From positions 372,001-436,000 of the forward strand of contig OY969431.1 in the NCBI GenBank assembly GCA_963699305.1: a stretch of 64,000 nt of DNA, given 5' to 3'. Below are positions 1-8,798 of the stretch, piece after piece; within the stretch, counting starts at the first letter, position 1, and each line of letters begins with the position of its first letter. The position numbers and the translations under genes were made by a program. The DNA is from JBGQAS01 sp963699305. Its GTDB lineage: Bacteria > Chloroflexota > Anaerolineae > Anaerolineales > Anaerolineaceae. The notes below the pieces were generated by a model, which was given only the letters and a program-made list of their open reading frames with translations, had not been told where the DNA came from and ran no database searches.

Positions 1-351
1 GGTGACCGGATCGACGAAGAATTATTGGATTTCATTGAATTGCTGCGGAAGGATCATATTACGGCTTTACTGAGTAATGCCTGGGGGGACGCAAGGCAGA
101 CCATCACTGAGCGATATCCGCGCTGGAACCGCTTCGATGTCTCCATTTTTTCCGCCGAAGTAAAATTGGTCAAACCTGACCCCCAGATCTTTCATTATTT
201 ACTGAACACGTTGCGGATCCTTCCACAGGAGACCATTTTTATTGATGACATGCCAGAAAATGTCGCGGCTGCGTTTGCATTGGGAATCAACGGGATTCGT
301 TTCCTGGAAACCAAACAGACCATCTCGGAAATTAAACAGCTTCTTTCATAA
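1..351 (+). CDS. HAD-superfamily hydrolase, C-terminal part
   Basis: The reading frame is open from the first base, so the gene begins outside the window and about 116 residues remain. HAD motif III Lys is visible in LVKPDPQIF and motif IV in IFIDDMPENV, followed by the usual AFALGINGIRF ending. HAD enzymes of this size are mostly small-molecule phosphatases or dehalogenase-like hydrolases; the nucleophile Asp and the cap domain lie outside, so the substrate cannot be inferred. A perfect inverted repeat overlaps its last codons and probably ends its transcript, which faces the regulator gene on the other strand. Confidence 0.8.
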   Translation, partial: GDRIDEELLDFIELLRKDHITALLSNAWGDARQTITERYPRWNRFDVSIFSAEVKLVKPDPQIFHYLLNTLRILPQETIFIDDMPENVAAAFALGINGIRFLETKQTISEIKQLLS

Positions 352-370
352 ACCTTTCTGAAAGAAGCTG
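337..370. terminator. Bidirectional hairpin terminator between convergent genes
   Basis: An 11-bp perfect inverted repeat (CAGCTTCTTTC at 337-347 and GAAAGAAGCTG at 360-370) with a 12-base loop overlaps the stop codon of the HAD gene. Read on the minus strand it is followed by a T-rich run (TTTAATTT), which would serve the regulator gene ending at 451. The plus-strand tail is only moderately T-rich. Confidence 0.6.
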
Positions 371-450
371 TATTCTATTGATTGATAATCCGATTTATTC
401 TTTATAATTTTCTTTCGTTGTTCCACTATCTCAGTCGAACAAAGTGGATG

Positions 451-948
451 CTATTGTGTTTTTAACCGCTCAGATCGTTCTTTCTCCAATTTGATCAATA
501 ATGATGGAAACTGCTCTTCCATCAGTGAAAATAAATCGTGCGCTTCCAATAATCGCTCTTTTTCCGAAGCTGGTTTTTGATTAAGTAATGATATGCCGCG
601 CTCAGCGATTTGATGCAGTCCAGACCATAATTCCATCCATTGGCGCATGTAATAAATCCACCCGCCTGGCTTAAACCGATAATAATCTCTGCGCGGCAAG
701 GGGGAGGCTACGCGTTCGATCAGACCGTTTTCGACCAACAGACGCGCCATGATGCTGATGGAACTTTTACTGGCTTTCAGGACAAGTGCAATATCAGTAA
801 TGGATTGAGCAGGCGGAGTTGAAATCAATAGCGCTCCCAGGATCCTGCCAGCCATGCGCGGCAGGCCCATTTGCTCAAAAAACAACCCGATATCTTCTAT
901 GAAATGCTTTTCTTCAATTTGCAGCTTGATGTCGTCTTGCTCGTCCAT
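451..948 (-). CDS. GbsR/MarR-family transcriptional regulator
   Basis: About 165 residues with a winged helix-turn-helix: the SITDIALVLKASKSSISIMARLL stretch reads as the recognition region (SKSSIS as turn plus helix), then a wing containing PRRDYYRF. The layout matches GbsR/PadR-like members of the MarR group, usually small dimeric repressors. An upstream in-frame start at 987 exists, but I prefer ATG at 948 because it has AGAAAGG six bases ahead. The first 35 bases overlap the end of the P-type ATPase gene, so both are probably one transcript and the regulator may control the transporter; that link is inference from position only. Confidence 0.75.
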   Translation of the reverse strand: MDEQDDIKLQIEEKHFIEDIGLFFEQMGLPRMAGRILGALLISTPPAQSITDIALVLKASKSSISIMARLLVENGLIERVASPLPRRDYYRFKPGGWIYYMRQWMELWSGLHQIAERGISLLNQKPASEKERLLEAHDLFSLMEEQFPSLLIKLEKERSERLKTQ

Positions 949-3418
949 CTGTGACCTTTCTGCTGAGCCATTTTCCAATTTCCACAATGCACAGCAATCC
1001 GATAGCGATACCGCCGACCATAAGGAACTCCTCGAATTTTAATGGAACGATATTGAGCAAGTTCCGCAGTCCGGGGATAACCAGAGCGAGGATTGCTAAT
1101 GCTAGACCCGCAAGGACCGCCCAGATCAACGGTTTATTGTAGCTTAATGGATTCATCTTGAATATGGACTTGCGCATGCTGCGATAGGCAAAGATGTAGA
1201 TCATCGAGTTGATGGCAAAGCTGGCAAACACAATGCTGCGTCCTTCTGAGGGATCTTGATGAACCTGGTAGAAATGATTGAATAGTATCAATGCAACGAT
1301 GGCGCTGGAAATGGATATGACGGCGATCAATGTGCCACCCAGAGGAGTCAGGATGGCATCCTTGATTGATTTCGGTTTTTCAAGCATGATGCCATTTTCC
1401 TTTGGCTCAAAACCCAGCACAATATCGGAAGGACCGTCGCAGATCAGATGGATCCACAAGATTTGGGCGACCAGGAGTGGAGCAGGGAGTCCCAGAAGCA
1501 TGGCACCAAAAATAGTGATCACTTCGGCGAAGGAGTTGGAAAGGGTATAGGCAACTACCTTGCGAATATTTTCAAAGATCACACGCCCCTCTTCGACAGC
1601 AGCCACGATGGTTTTGAAGTTGTTATCAAGGAGGATGAGGTCGGCGGTTTCCTTGGCAACATCCGTGGCAGTACCAACCACCACACCGATATTGGACCGT
1701 TTGAGGGCGGGGGCATCATTTACACCATCCCCCACCATGGCGGTGACTTCGTTATTGGATTGCAGGGCTTTGACGATCCGCAATTTGTCCTGGGGACGAA
1801 TGCGGGCGAAAACAGAGACGAATCTCACGCGCTGCTTCAATTCCGTATCATCCATCCTGGCGAGCTCTTCACCTTCGATGATCTGATCGCCTTCCTCAAA
1901 TATGCCGATATTTCGTGCAATCCGCTCGGCAGTCAAGCGGTAATCTCCGGTGATCATCTTGACCCGAATACCTGCCCGATGGGCTATCTGTATGGCTTCT
2001 ACAACCCCTTCCCGGATGGGATCTTCCATGCCAATTAAACCAAGCCAGCGATACCCGGAATGTTCCTCAATCTTCCCGGATGTACGTACTGCCAAGCCGA
2101 TCAGTCGCAATCCCTGTTTTGCCCAATCATCAATGTTGGACTGGAGAGCTTCCTTTTCCTGTTTGGAAAGCTTGCACATTTCAAGGATGATCTCAGGAGC
2201 ACCCTTCAAATAGAAGGATGCATCGTTTCCCAGTTGTGTGTGGGTGATCATAAACTTGGTCTCACTAGTGAAAAACTCTTCCGTGATGCGTTCAGAGGCA
2301 GCGACTATTTCCTGGGGATCTTTCCCCAACTTTTTCTTTACATATTCCCATAATGAAACATCAACAGGCCCTTCGAGGTTATTGCATAAAACCATGGTTT
2401 GATAAGCGAGGGCTTCATCAACCAGATTCTCCTTGGTAACCCTCATGCGTCCTTCGGTCAATGTCCCTGTTTTATCCGTACAGATCGTGGAAACAGAACC
2501 CAGTGTTTCGACCGCCAGCAGTTTCTTGACCAGACCATTTCTTTTTAATATCTTGCGCATCCCGACCACCAGAATGACTGTGACTGCAATCAATAGTCCT
2601 TCAGGCACAGCAGCGATTGCCAGGATAATCGATGTGCGCAACATATCCAGGAAATTGGTCCCCATCAGCATCCCAACGCTTAGGATGACCAACGTGAAGC
2701 CCAGGACCACGAACGTAAGAACTTTACTAAAATTCTTTAAGCGTGTCTGAAGCGGTGTTTCCTCTTCCTTGGGTTCACCCAGGCTGGTGGCAATCTTACC
2801 CAACTCTGTATGCATCCCTGTTCGCTCCACCACCATGGTCCCCCGACCGGTAATGACTGTTGTGCCCATAAAAAGTTGATTGCTGGCGGATTCTTCCGAC
2901 TTCGACACAGGTTCGCTTTCCCCGGTTAAGATGGCTTCTTCCACGGAGACCTTCAGGCATTCCACCAACCTGCCATCACCCGGGATTTTTTCACCAGCGC
3001 TCAGGAGGACCACATCTCCTGGCACCAGTTCCCATAATTCGATCTCGGCCCGCGTGCCATCACGAACCACCGTAGTTGTGGGTTTTAAGAGCCCTTTCAA
3101 AGCGGTATATGTTTTTTGGGCTTGATATTCTTGGATAAATCCAAGCACTGTGTCGATGACAACAACCACCATGATGATGGCAAAATCACCGTATTCGCCG
3201 ACGATCAACGAAATTGCAGCTGCAACCAGGATGATATACACAAGGGGACTTTTTAATTGTGCAAAGATCAAGCTCCAGATAGAGCGTGTTTTTTCAGCGG
3301 GGAGAGTATTTTCCCCAAATTGATTGCGCTTTTCCAAAACCTCCGAGGCATTCAAACCATCCCATTGTGGGGGTTTGGGCTCGCTTTTAAGTTGTTGATT
3401 ACTGTCCGGGTCTGCCAT
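914..3418 (-). CDS. P2-type cation-transporting ATPase (Ca2+-ATPase-like)
   Basis: An 834-residue P-type ATPase with all signature motifs: TGES (165-168) in the actuator domain, PEGLL (272-276) in membrane segment M4, phosphorylated Asp315 in DKTGTLT, KGAPE (405-409) in the nucleotide domain, MITGD (488-492) and GDGVND (563-568). The M6 equivalent reads WIHLICDG where calcium pumps usually have N and TD, so the transported ion is uncertain: Ca2+ is the default, Na+/K+ or Mn2+ are alternatives. About ten membrane helices are expected. AAAGGTG precedes the ATG. It overlaps the regulator downstream and is divergent from rpoB. Confidence 0.85.
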   Translation of the reverse strand: MADPDSNQQLKSEPKPPQWDGLNASEVLEKRNQFGENTLPAEKTRSIWSLIFAQLKSPLVYIILVAAAISLIVGEYGDFAIIMVVVVIDTVLGFIQEYQAQKTYTALKGLLKPTTTVVRDGTRAEIELWELVPGDVVLLSAGEKIPGDGRLVECLKVSVEEAILTGESEPVSKSEESASNQLFMGTTVITGRGTMVVERTGMHTELGKIATSLGEPKEEETPLQTRLKNFSKVLTFVVLGFTLVILSVGMLMGTNFLDMLRTSIILAIAAVPEGLLIAVTVILVVGMRKILKRNGLVKKLLAVETLGSVSTICTDKTGTLTEGRMRVTKENLVDEALAYQTMVLCNNLEGPVDVSLWEYVKKKLGKDPQEIVAASERITEEFFTSETKFMITHTQLGNDASFYLKGAPEIILEMCKLSKQEKEALQSNIDDWAKQGLRLIGLAVRTSGKIEEHSGYRWLGLIGMEDPIREGVVEAIQIAHRAGIRVKMITGDYRLTAERIARNIGIFEEGDQIIEGEELARMDDTELKQRVRFVSVFARIRPQDKLRIVKALQSNNEVTAMVGDGVNDAPALKRSNIGVVVGTATDVAKETADLILLDNNFKTIVAAVEEGRVIFENIRKVVAYTLSNSFAEVITIFGAMLLGLPAPLLVAQILWIHLICDGPSDIVLGFEPKENGIMLEKPKSIKDAILTPLGGTLIAVISISSAIVALILFNHFYQVHQDPSEGRSIVFASFAINSMIYIFAYRSMRKSIFKMNPLSYNKPLIWAVLAGLALAILALVIPGLRNLLNIVPLKFEEFLMVGGIAIGLLCIVEIGKWLSRKVTDGRARRHQAAN

Positions 3419-3637
3419 TTCGTTACACCTTTATAAGTTTGTTTAATAACCGCAGTTTTATCACAATTCTTGCGTTTAGTAAATGCTAAACGTTTATAAC
3501 ATACATGTCAAATCAATTGTATCAAAATATTGTTAAGAAACGAGGATTACTTTATGGTATGATGTGAGTCACGTAAAAAGCGGGAGTCCTGAACGATTCC
3601 GTACAATCCTTTTTCCAATGTTTATTTCGATTATTTC

Positions 3638-3666
3638 TTGACCAATTGGATATCACTTGGTATAAT
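3638..3666 (+). promoter_or_regulatory. Sigma-70-type promoter of rpoB
   Basis: TTGACC (3638-3643) and TATAAT (3661-3666) are separated by exactly 17 bases, a near-consensus housekeeping promoter. Transcription would begin near 3673, leaving a leader of about 70 bases before the rpoB ATG. Confidence 0.8.
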
Positions 3667-3673
3667 CAAAATT

Positions 3674-3696
3674 TGCGTATTCATCGGGAATACGCA
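3674..3696 (+). promoter_or_regulatory. 5'-terminal hairpin of the rpoB transcript
   Basis: TGCGTATTC (3674-3682) pairs perfectly with GAATACGCA (3688-3696) around a 5-base loop. The hairpin would start at or within a base or two of the predicted transcript 5' end. No T-run follows, so it is not a terminator; a 5' stabilising stem or a regulatory hairpin fits better. Confidence 0.5.
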
Positions 3697-3743
3697 CGTC
3701 ATTATTTAATATTTATACCCGGTTCGCACAACCAGGAGAACTC

Positions 3744-6700
3744 ATGGCTTCTGAATCACATGTAAAATCTTACGCTCGCATCCCTACGATTTTTGATCTT
3801 CCCAACCTGATTGAAGTACAACTGGAATCCTTCAAGCGCCTGAAAGTTGAAGGGTTGGTGGATCTTTTTGACGAAATTTCCCCCATCGAATCCTACAATA
3901 AGGGCATGAAATTATATTTTCCATGCCGCAATCCCGAATTAAAAAAGTGGGATCTAAAATTTTGGTTTGGAGAACCCAAACACACCATTGAGGAATGCGT
4001 TGAACGCGACCTGACCTATGCCAGCCCTTTGTGGGTAAGGGTGCTTTTGGCTGGTCCGGAAGTTCCCAATCCGCATGCTTCCGATATCTTCCTGGGTGAT
4101 TTTCCCGAGATGACTGAAAAAGGCACGTTCATCATCAATGGAACAGAGCGCGTGGTTGTTTCGCAACTGATCCGTTCCCCGGGTGTGTATTTCGAAGCTC
4201 AAATCGACCGGAGTACCGGGCATCACCTGGCGATGGCAAAATTGATCCCCGACCGCGGTGCCTGGATGGAATTTGAGACCCGCAAGAATGATTACATCAT
4301 CCTGAAATTCAACCGTAAACGCACTGTACCGATCACGATATTCCTGCGTGCCCTGGCAGCGGTGGATGATGGGATCAAGGAAACTCCTTTGAAGGATGGG
4401 TCCGATCAAGAGCTCTTGTCGCTCTTTGGGGATATTGACAACAACCCGGACCGTATGCTGATCGCTTCGACCATCCGGCAGGAACCGGAATGGAATCTTA
4501 CCAAGAACCAGACGGTTGCAGAAGCAGCACTGTTGGAATTCTTCCGGCGCATGCGACCGGGCGACCCCGCCACTCCTGAGAATGCCCGGCAGTTCCTCGA
4601 AGAGCAATTATTCGATCAACGGCATTATGACCTTGAGCGGGTGGGTCGATACAAATTAAACCAAAAATTGGATCTGACCGACAAGGTCCCCGTTTCACAT
4701 CGAAATATAACCAAATGGGATATTGTCTATTTGATCCGCCGCATGATCCTCATCAATAATGAAAAAGAAAGCAAGGATGATATCGATCATCTTGGCAACC
4801 GCCGGGTAAAAACCGTTGGCGAGTTGATCCAGAATAAGTTGCGCGTTGGCTTGCGCCGCATGGAACGGGTCATCAAAGAAAGAATGTCCATCCGCGACCA
4901 GGACCAGCTTTCACCGGTTACCCTGATCAACATCCGACCTGTGGTGGCTGCATTACGCGAATTCTTTGGATCGAGCCAGCTTTCACAATTCATGGATCAA
5001 ACCAACCCCCTGGCAGAGTTGCGCCATAAACGCACACTTTCCGCATTAGGTCCCGGCGGCTTGCGCCGTGAACGTGCAGGGTTTGATGTCCGCGATGTGC
5101 ATCACTCGCATTATGGACGCATCTGCCCAATCGAGACTCCGGAGGGACCGAACATCGGTCTGATCGGTCGTCTTGCATCATATGCCCGAGTAAATGAATA
5201 TGGTTTCATAGAAACTCCTTATCGCAGAGTGTACCGATCTTTACCCTGCGATGATGAACGGTTGGTCAACAAGCAATTACGTGAAAATGTCACTGATCCT
5301 AAAACAAATGACGTGATCCTCGCTGCGGGAGAGCGTATCACCGATAAACTTTTCACAAAAATAAAGAAAATCAAAAAACTGGTATTGATCGTTCCTTTTG
5401 TCTCGGAAGAAGTGGAATACCTTTCCGCAGATGCTGAAGATAAATTCTATATTGCCCAGGCGAATACACCAATCAGCGCAGGCATGGAATTCTCCGTTGA
5501 ACGGATCTCCAGCCGACACCATAACGATTTCATCATATCTCAACCGGACCAGATTGATTTTATGGACGTTGCACCGCACCAGGTGGTTGGTATCAGCGCA
5601 GCACTAATCCCATTCCTCGAGCATGACGATGCTAACCGTGCCTTGATGGGTTCGAACATGCAGGCGCAAGCTGTCCCACTGGTGAATCCAGAGATCCCCC
5701 TGGTCTCCACCGGAATGGAAATATTTGCCGCGTCGCATTCAGGGCAAGTGCAAGTTGCCGAACTGGATGGTGAAGTGATTTCCGTCACCGGACGGGATGT
5801 CACATTACGTACATCAGCCGGAAATAAAAAATATAATTTACGCAAATACCAGCGTTCGAATCAAAGCACCTGCATTGACCAGCGTCCTGCTGTCGTAAAA
5901 GGGCAACGCATACACAAAGGTGATGTGCTTGCTGATTCTTCCTCAACAATGGAAGGTAAATTAGCGCTCGGTCAAAATGTGACCATCTGCTTCCTTTCCT
6001 GGGAAGGCGGCAACTTTGAAGATGCCATTCTGATCTCAGAGCGATTGGTTCAGGACGACCGGTTCACTTCCGTACATATTGAAAAATATGAAGTAGAAGC
6101 CCGCGATACCCGCCTGGGACCGGAAGAGATCACCCGTGACATCCCGAATGTTGGTGAAGAAGCGATCAAAGACCTGGATGAGAGCGGGATCATCCGCATC
6201 GGTGCGGAAGTTGGACCGAACGATATCCTGGTTGGAAAAATTACACCGAAAGGTGAAAAGGAATTAACCCCTGAAGAAAGGCTGTTGCGGGCGATCTTTG
6301 GCGAGAAATCACGTGATGTTAAAGATACCTCGCTGCGCATGCCGCATGGTGAACGCGGAAAAGTGGTGGACGTCAAAGTTTTCACGCGTGCCGATAACGC
6401 TGACCTTTCTGCCGGAGTGGACATGATGGTGCGCGTATCTGTTGCGCAGCAGCGTAAGATCACTGCCGGCGATAAAATGGCAGGGCGTCACGGAAATAAA
6501 GGTGTCGTCTCCCGTGTGGTTCAAGTGGAAGATATGCCTTACCTGGATGATGGAACACCAGTGGATATCATCCTCAACCCGTTGGGAGTTCCGGGACGCA
6601 TGAACATCGGTCAAGTGTTGGAGACGCACTTGGGTTGGGCAGCCAACCGGTTGGGTTTCCGGGCACTGACACCTGTATTCGATGGTGCCAACGAACCTGA

Positions 6701-7670
6701 GATCGAAGCTGAGCTGGCGAGAGCCTGGATGATCGACCGAGCATGGAACGAGTCCGTCATCAAAGGCTGGGAATGGCTCAAGGGTCAGCAATATTCAGCC
6801 GAGACCATCAAGGACGATGATGAGGTTCGATTGCTCTATCTTGAACAATGGCTTGGACCCAAGGGATACGATGTTTACCAATTGACTTCCGATCGGAATT
6901 ACGCACGCCAATCGACATTGCGCGAATGGCTGCGTGAACATGATTACGATCCAGATGAGGTCCTTAGCTTTGAAAATGTTGAATTCGGCGCACCCGAACT
7001 AACCGAGAAAGACAGGAAAGCAGTCGAAGTTTGCCTGAGGATGTGGCTTCATGAGCACGGCGTCGACCACAGCAAGATCAAACCGGAAAATATCCGTCAT
7101 AAGGCTGAAGAGTACATGACGCATACTGTCGACCCAATGCCGATCCTTGGTAAGCAAATTTTACGGGATGGAAAATCCGGAATCCCCTATGACCAGCCAG
7201 TGACCGTTGGCGTGATGACCATGCTTAAACTGCATCACTTGGTGGAAGATAAAGTACACGCACGCTCTACGGGACCCTACAGCCTGGTTACTCAGCAACC
7301 TTTGGGTGGCAAGGCTCAATTTGGTGGTCAGCGGTTTGGTGAAATGGAAGTATGGGCTTTGGAAGCATATGGTGCCGCCTATACACTGCAGGAAATGCTG
7401 ACAGTCAAGTCCGACGACGTTCAGGGCAGGGTTGCAGCGTATGAAGCCATCGTCAAAGGTGAGCCAATTGAAGAACCCAGCCTACCTGCATCATTCCGTG
7501 TTTTGGTGAAAGAGCTGCAGAGCCTCGGTCTGGCTGTCGAAGCGGTAATGGATAATGATGAGATCATCCGTTTTGGCAAAGACGAAGAAAAAATCCGACC
7601 GCCCAGGACGGGTGGCGCCGGTCTGCTGGATGTCGGCATAGGACTGGGCAGCTTGCCTCATCTTTCTTGA
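3744..7670 (+). CDS. rpoB: DNA-directed RNA polymerase subunit beta
   Basis: A complete 1308-residue beta subunit. The rifampicin-pocket region SQLSQFMDQTNPLAELRHKR is at about residue 411, followed by LGPGGL and VHHSHYGRICPIETPEGPNIGL; the C-terminal clamp motif GGKAQFGGQRFGEMEVWALE is near residue 1189. The subunit forms half of the polymerase active-site cleft. The ATG at 3744 is preceded by AGGAG. Unusually, the next gene is rpsL, not rpoC, and no rpoC sequence occurs in the window. The rpsL promoter -35 hexamer overlaps the stop codon of this gene. No frame breaks were found, in contrast to the following genes. Confidence 0.98.
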   Translation: MASESHVKSYARIPTIFDLPNLIEVQLESFKRLKVEGLVDLFDEISPIESYNKGMKLYFPCRNPELKKWDLKFWFGEPKHTIEECVERDLTYASPLWVRVLLAGPEVPNPHASDIFLGDFPEMTEKGTFIINGTERVVVSQLIRSPGVYFEAQIDRSTGHHLAMAKLIPDRGAWMEFETRKNDYIILKFNRKRTVPITIFLRALAAVDDGIKETPLKDGSDQELLSLFGDIDNNPDRMLIASTIRQEPEWNLTKNQTVAEAALLEFFRRMRPGDPATPENARQFLEEQLFDQRHYDLERVGRYKLNQKLDLTDKVPVSHRNITKWDIVYLIRRMILINNEKESKDDIDHLGNRRVKTVGELIQNKLRVGLRRMERVIKERMSIRDQDQLSPVTLINIRPVVAALREFFGSSQLSQFMDQTNPLAELRHKRTLSALGPGGLRRERAGFDVRDVHHSHYGRICPIETPEGPNIGLIGRLASYARVNEYGFIETPYRRVYRSLPCDDERLVNKQLRENVTDPKTNDVILAAGERITDKLFTKIKKIKKLVLIVPFVSEEVEYLSADAEDKFYIAQANTPISAGMEFSVERISSRHHNDFIISQPDQIDFMDVAPHQVVGISAALIPFLEHDDANRALMGSNMQAQAVPLVNPEIPLVSTGMEIFAASHSGQVQVAELDGEVISVTGRDVTLRTSAGNKKYNLRKYQRSNQSTCIDQRPAVVKGQRIHKGDVLADSSSTMEGKLALGQNVTICFLSWEGGNFEDAILISERLVQDDRFTSVHIEKYEVEARDTRLGPEEITRDIPNVGEEAIKDLDESGIIRIGAEVGPNDILVGKITPKGEKELTPEERLLRAIFGEKSRDVKDTSLRMPHGERGKVVDVKVFTRADNADLSAGVDMMVRVSVAQQRKITAGDKMAGRHGNKGVVSRVVQVEDMPYLDDGTPVDIILNPLGVPGRMNIGQVLETHLGWAANRLGFRALTPVFDGANEPEIEAELARAWMIDRAWNESVIKGWEWLKGQQYSAETIKDDDEVRLLYLEQWLGPKGYDVYQLTSDRNYARQSTLREWLREHDYDPDEVLSFENVEFGAPELTEKDRKAVEVCLRMWLHEHGVDHSKIKPENIRHKAEEYMTHTVDPMPILGKQILRDGKSGIPYDQPVTVGVMTMLKLHHLVEDKVHARSTGPYSLVTQQPLGGKAQFGGQRFGEMEVWALEAYGAAYTLQEMLTVKSDDVQGRVAAYEAIVKGEPIEEPSLPASFRVLVKELQSLGLAVEAVMDNDEIIRFGKDEEKIRPPRTGGAGLLDVGIGLGSLPHLS

Positions 7671-7695
7671 CGGTGAGTTTTCGTCATGTTATAAT
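7667..7695 (+). promoter_or_regulatory. Promoter of the rpsL-rpsG-fusA-tuf operon
   Basis: TTGACG (7667-7672) and TATAAT (7690-7695) with a 17-base spacer form a near-consensus promoter. The -35 box overlaps the rpoB stop codon, so rpoB and the following operon can be transcribed separately. The start point would be near 7702. Confidence 0.8.
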
Positions 7696-7756
7696 GGCTG
7701 GCTGTTAGGTTTTGCAAGGTGGTGAACGTATCTTGATTGTTTGAAAAGAACGTGGT

Positions 7757-7791
7757 GAGACCATCATAGCATTCGATGGTCTCATTTTTTC
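7757..7791 (+). terminator. Intrinsic-terminator-like hairpin inside the rpsL leader (possible attenuator)
   Basis: GAGACCATC (7757-7765) pairs perfectly with GATGGTCTC (7775-7783), followed by ATTTTTTC. It stops rpoB read-through, but it also lies about 55 bases downstream of the predicted start of the rpsL transcript, so it should also terminate that transcript unless antagonised. GGTGGT at 7718-7723 could pair with ACCATC of the left arm as an anti-terminator (one G-U pair). No other promoter is evident between the hairpin and rpsL. Confidence 0.7.
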
Positions 7792-7844
7792 AAAAAGAAT
7801 ATTTGTGCACCATCGCAAGAAAATTATTTCGGAGGCTAAGGAAC

Positions 7845-8273
7845 GTGCCAACAATCAACCAACTGATCCGTAGAGGTCGCGAGACCAAGAAGGTCAAAAG
7901 CAAATCACCTGCTTTATTGTATACATTGAATACCGTCAAGCAGCGCAGAACCAAGCTACTGAAGGGTTCGCCTCAAAAGCGCGGTGTATGCACGGTGGTT
8001 CGCACAATGACCCCCAAGAAACCTAATTCCGCGTTGCGCAAGATCGCCCGTGTGCGTCTTTCCAACGGAATTGAAGTGACAGCATACATACCCGGCGAAG
8101 GCCACCAACTGCAGGAACACTCCGTGGTGCTTGTGCGCGGTGGTCGTGTAAAAGACCTACCCGGTGTGCGATATCACATTGTGCGCGGCGCTTTGGATAC
8201 AACCGGTGTTGCCAAACGTTCGCAAGGCCGTTCAAAATACGGATCAAAACGTCCAAAACCGGAAACGGCATAA
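7845..8273 (+). CDS. rpsL: 30S ribosomal protein S12
   Basis: S12 of 142 residues, located at the decoding centre. Hallmarks are PTINQLIRRGR at the N-terminus, TPKKPNSALRK around the streptomycin-site lysine, and the loop VVLVRGGRVKDLPGVRYH. The loop residue normally Asn in EGHNLQEH is Gln here. I start at GTG 7845 because GGAGG (7831-7835) precedes it and the protein then begins like other S12 proteins; the longer frame from 7776 would run through the leader hairpin. First gene of the str operon. Confidence 0.96.
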   Translation: MPTINQLIRRGRETKKVKSKSPALLYTLNTVKQRRTKLLKGSPQKRGVCTVVRTMTPKKPNSALRKIARVRLSNGIEVTAYIPGEGHQLQEHSVVLVRGGRVKDLPGVRYHIVRGALDTTGVAKRSQGRSKYGSKRPKPETA

Positions 8274-8299
8274 ATTCTTAGAGATTTGGAGAAGGTTGA

Positions 8300-8768
8300 A
8301 TGCGTAGAACGAAACCCGTGAAGCGGGTAATAACCCCCGATGTTCGTTACAACAATGTTCTCTTGCAGAACTTCATTAATCCATTTAATGCGCCGCGGTA
8401 AGAAAAGCACCGCAACACGCATGGTTTATGACGCTCTGGATATCGTACAAGAACAAACCGGCAAACCGCCTGTAGAAGTTTTTGATCTGGCGATGAAAAA
8501 TGTCGGTCCTCTCATGGAAGTCCGCCCACGCCGCGTAGGTGGTGCAACATACCAGGTTCCCATGGAAGTCCCCATGGATCGCCGGATGACTTTGGCGATG
8601 CGCTGGATCATGGATGCTTCCCGGGCTCGCTCTGGCAAGTCGTATGCCGAGAAGCTATCCGCCGAATTACTCGAAGCAGCAAACAATCAGGGCGCTGCGG
8701 TCCGCAAACGCGATGAAACTCACAAAATGGCAGAGGCGAACCGCGCGTTTTCACATTATCGCATGTAA
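8300..8768 (+). CDS. rpsG: 30S ribosomal protein S7 (one frame break)
   Basis: S7 nucleates assembly of the 30S head and binds 16S rRNA and the E-site region. The protein starts MRRTKPVKRVITPD at ATG 8300, leaves frame near 8384 through one extra base in a C/T-rich stretch (NFINP...), and resumes as LMRRGKKSTATRMVYDALDI to the stop at 8768. Corrected length is 156 residues, the family norm. Its GPLMEVRPRRVGGATYQVP core is intact. Confidence 0.93.
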
Positions 8769-8798
8769 GCAACGGAGCAGAACTACGTCTGGTGTTCC

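Larger units (their letters stand above)
3419..3743. other. Divergent intergenic region between the ATPase gene and rpoB
   Basis: This 325-base AT-rich gap carries the rpoB promoter (3638-3666), a 5' hairpin at 3674-3696, and a second possible -10 hexamer TATGAT at 3558-3563 without a convincing -35 partner. A minus-strand promoter for the ATPase operon must also lie here, but I cannot point to a clear one. No conserved open reading frame is visible. Confidence 0.6.

Noticed and set aside
1448..2038. Plus-strand open frame of 196 codons inside the P-type ATPase gene
   Set aside because: Antisense to conserved ATPase motifs (including GDGVND and MITGD regions); no independent protein signature.
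5860..5880. GTTCGAATC resembling a tRNA T-loop
   Set aside because: It lies within rpoB coding sequence and no acceptor or anticodon stems can be formed around it.
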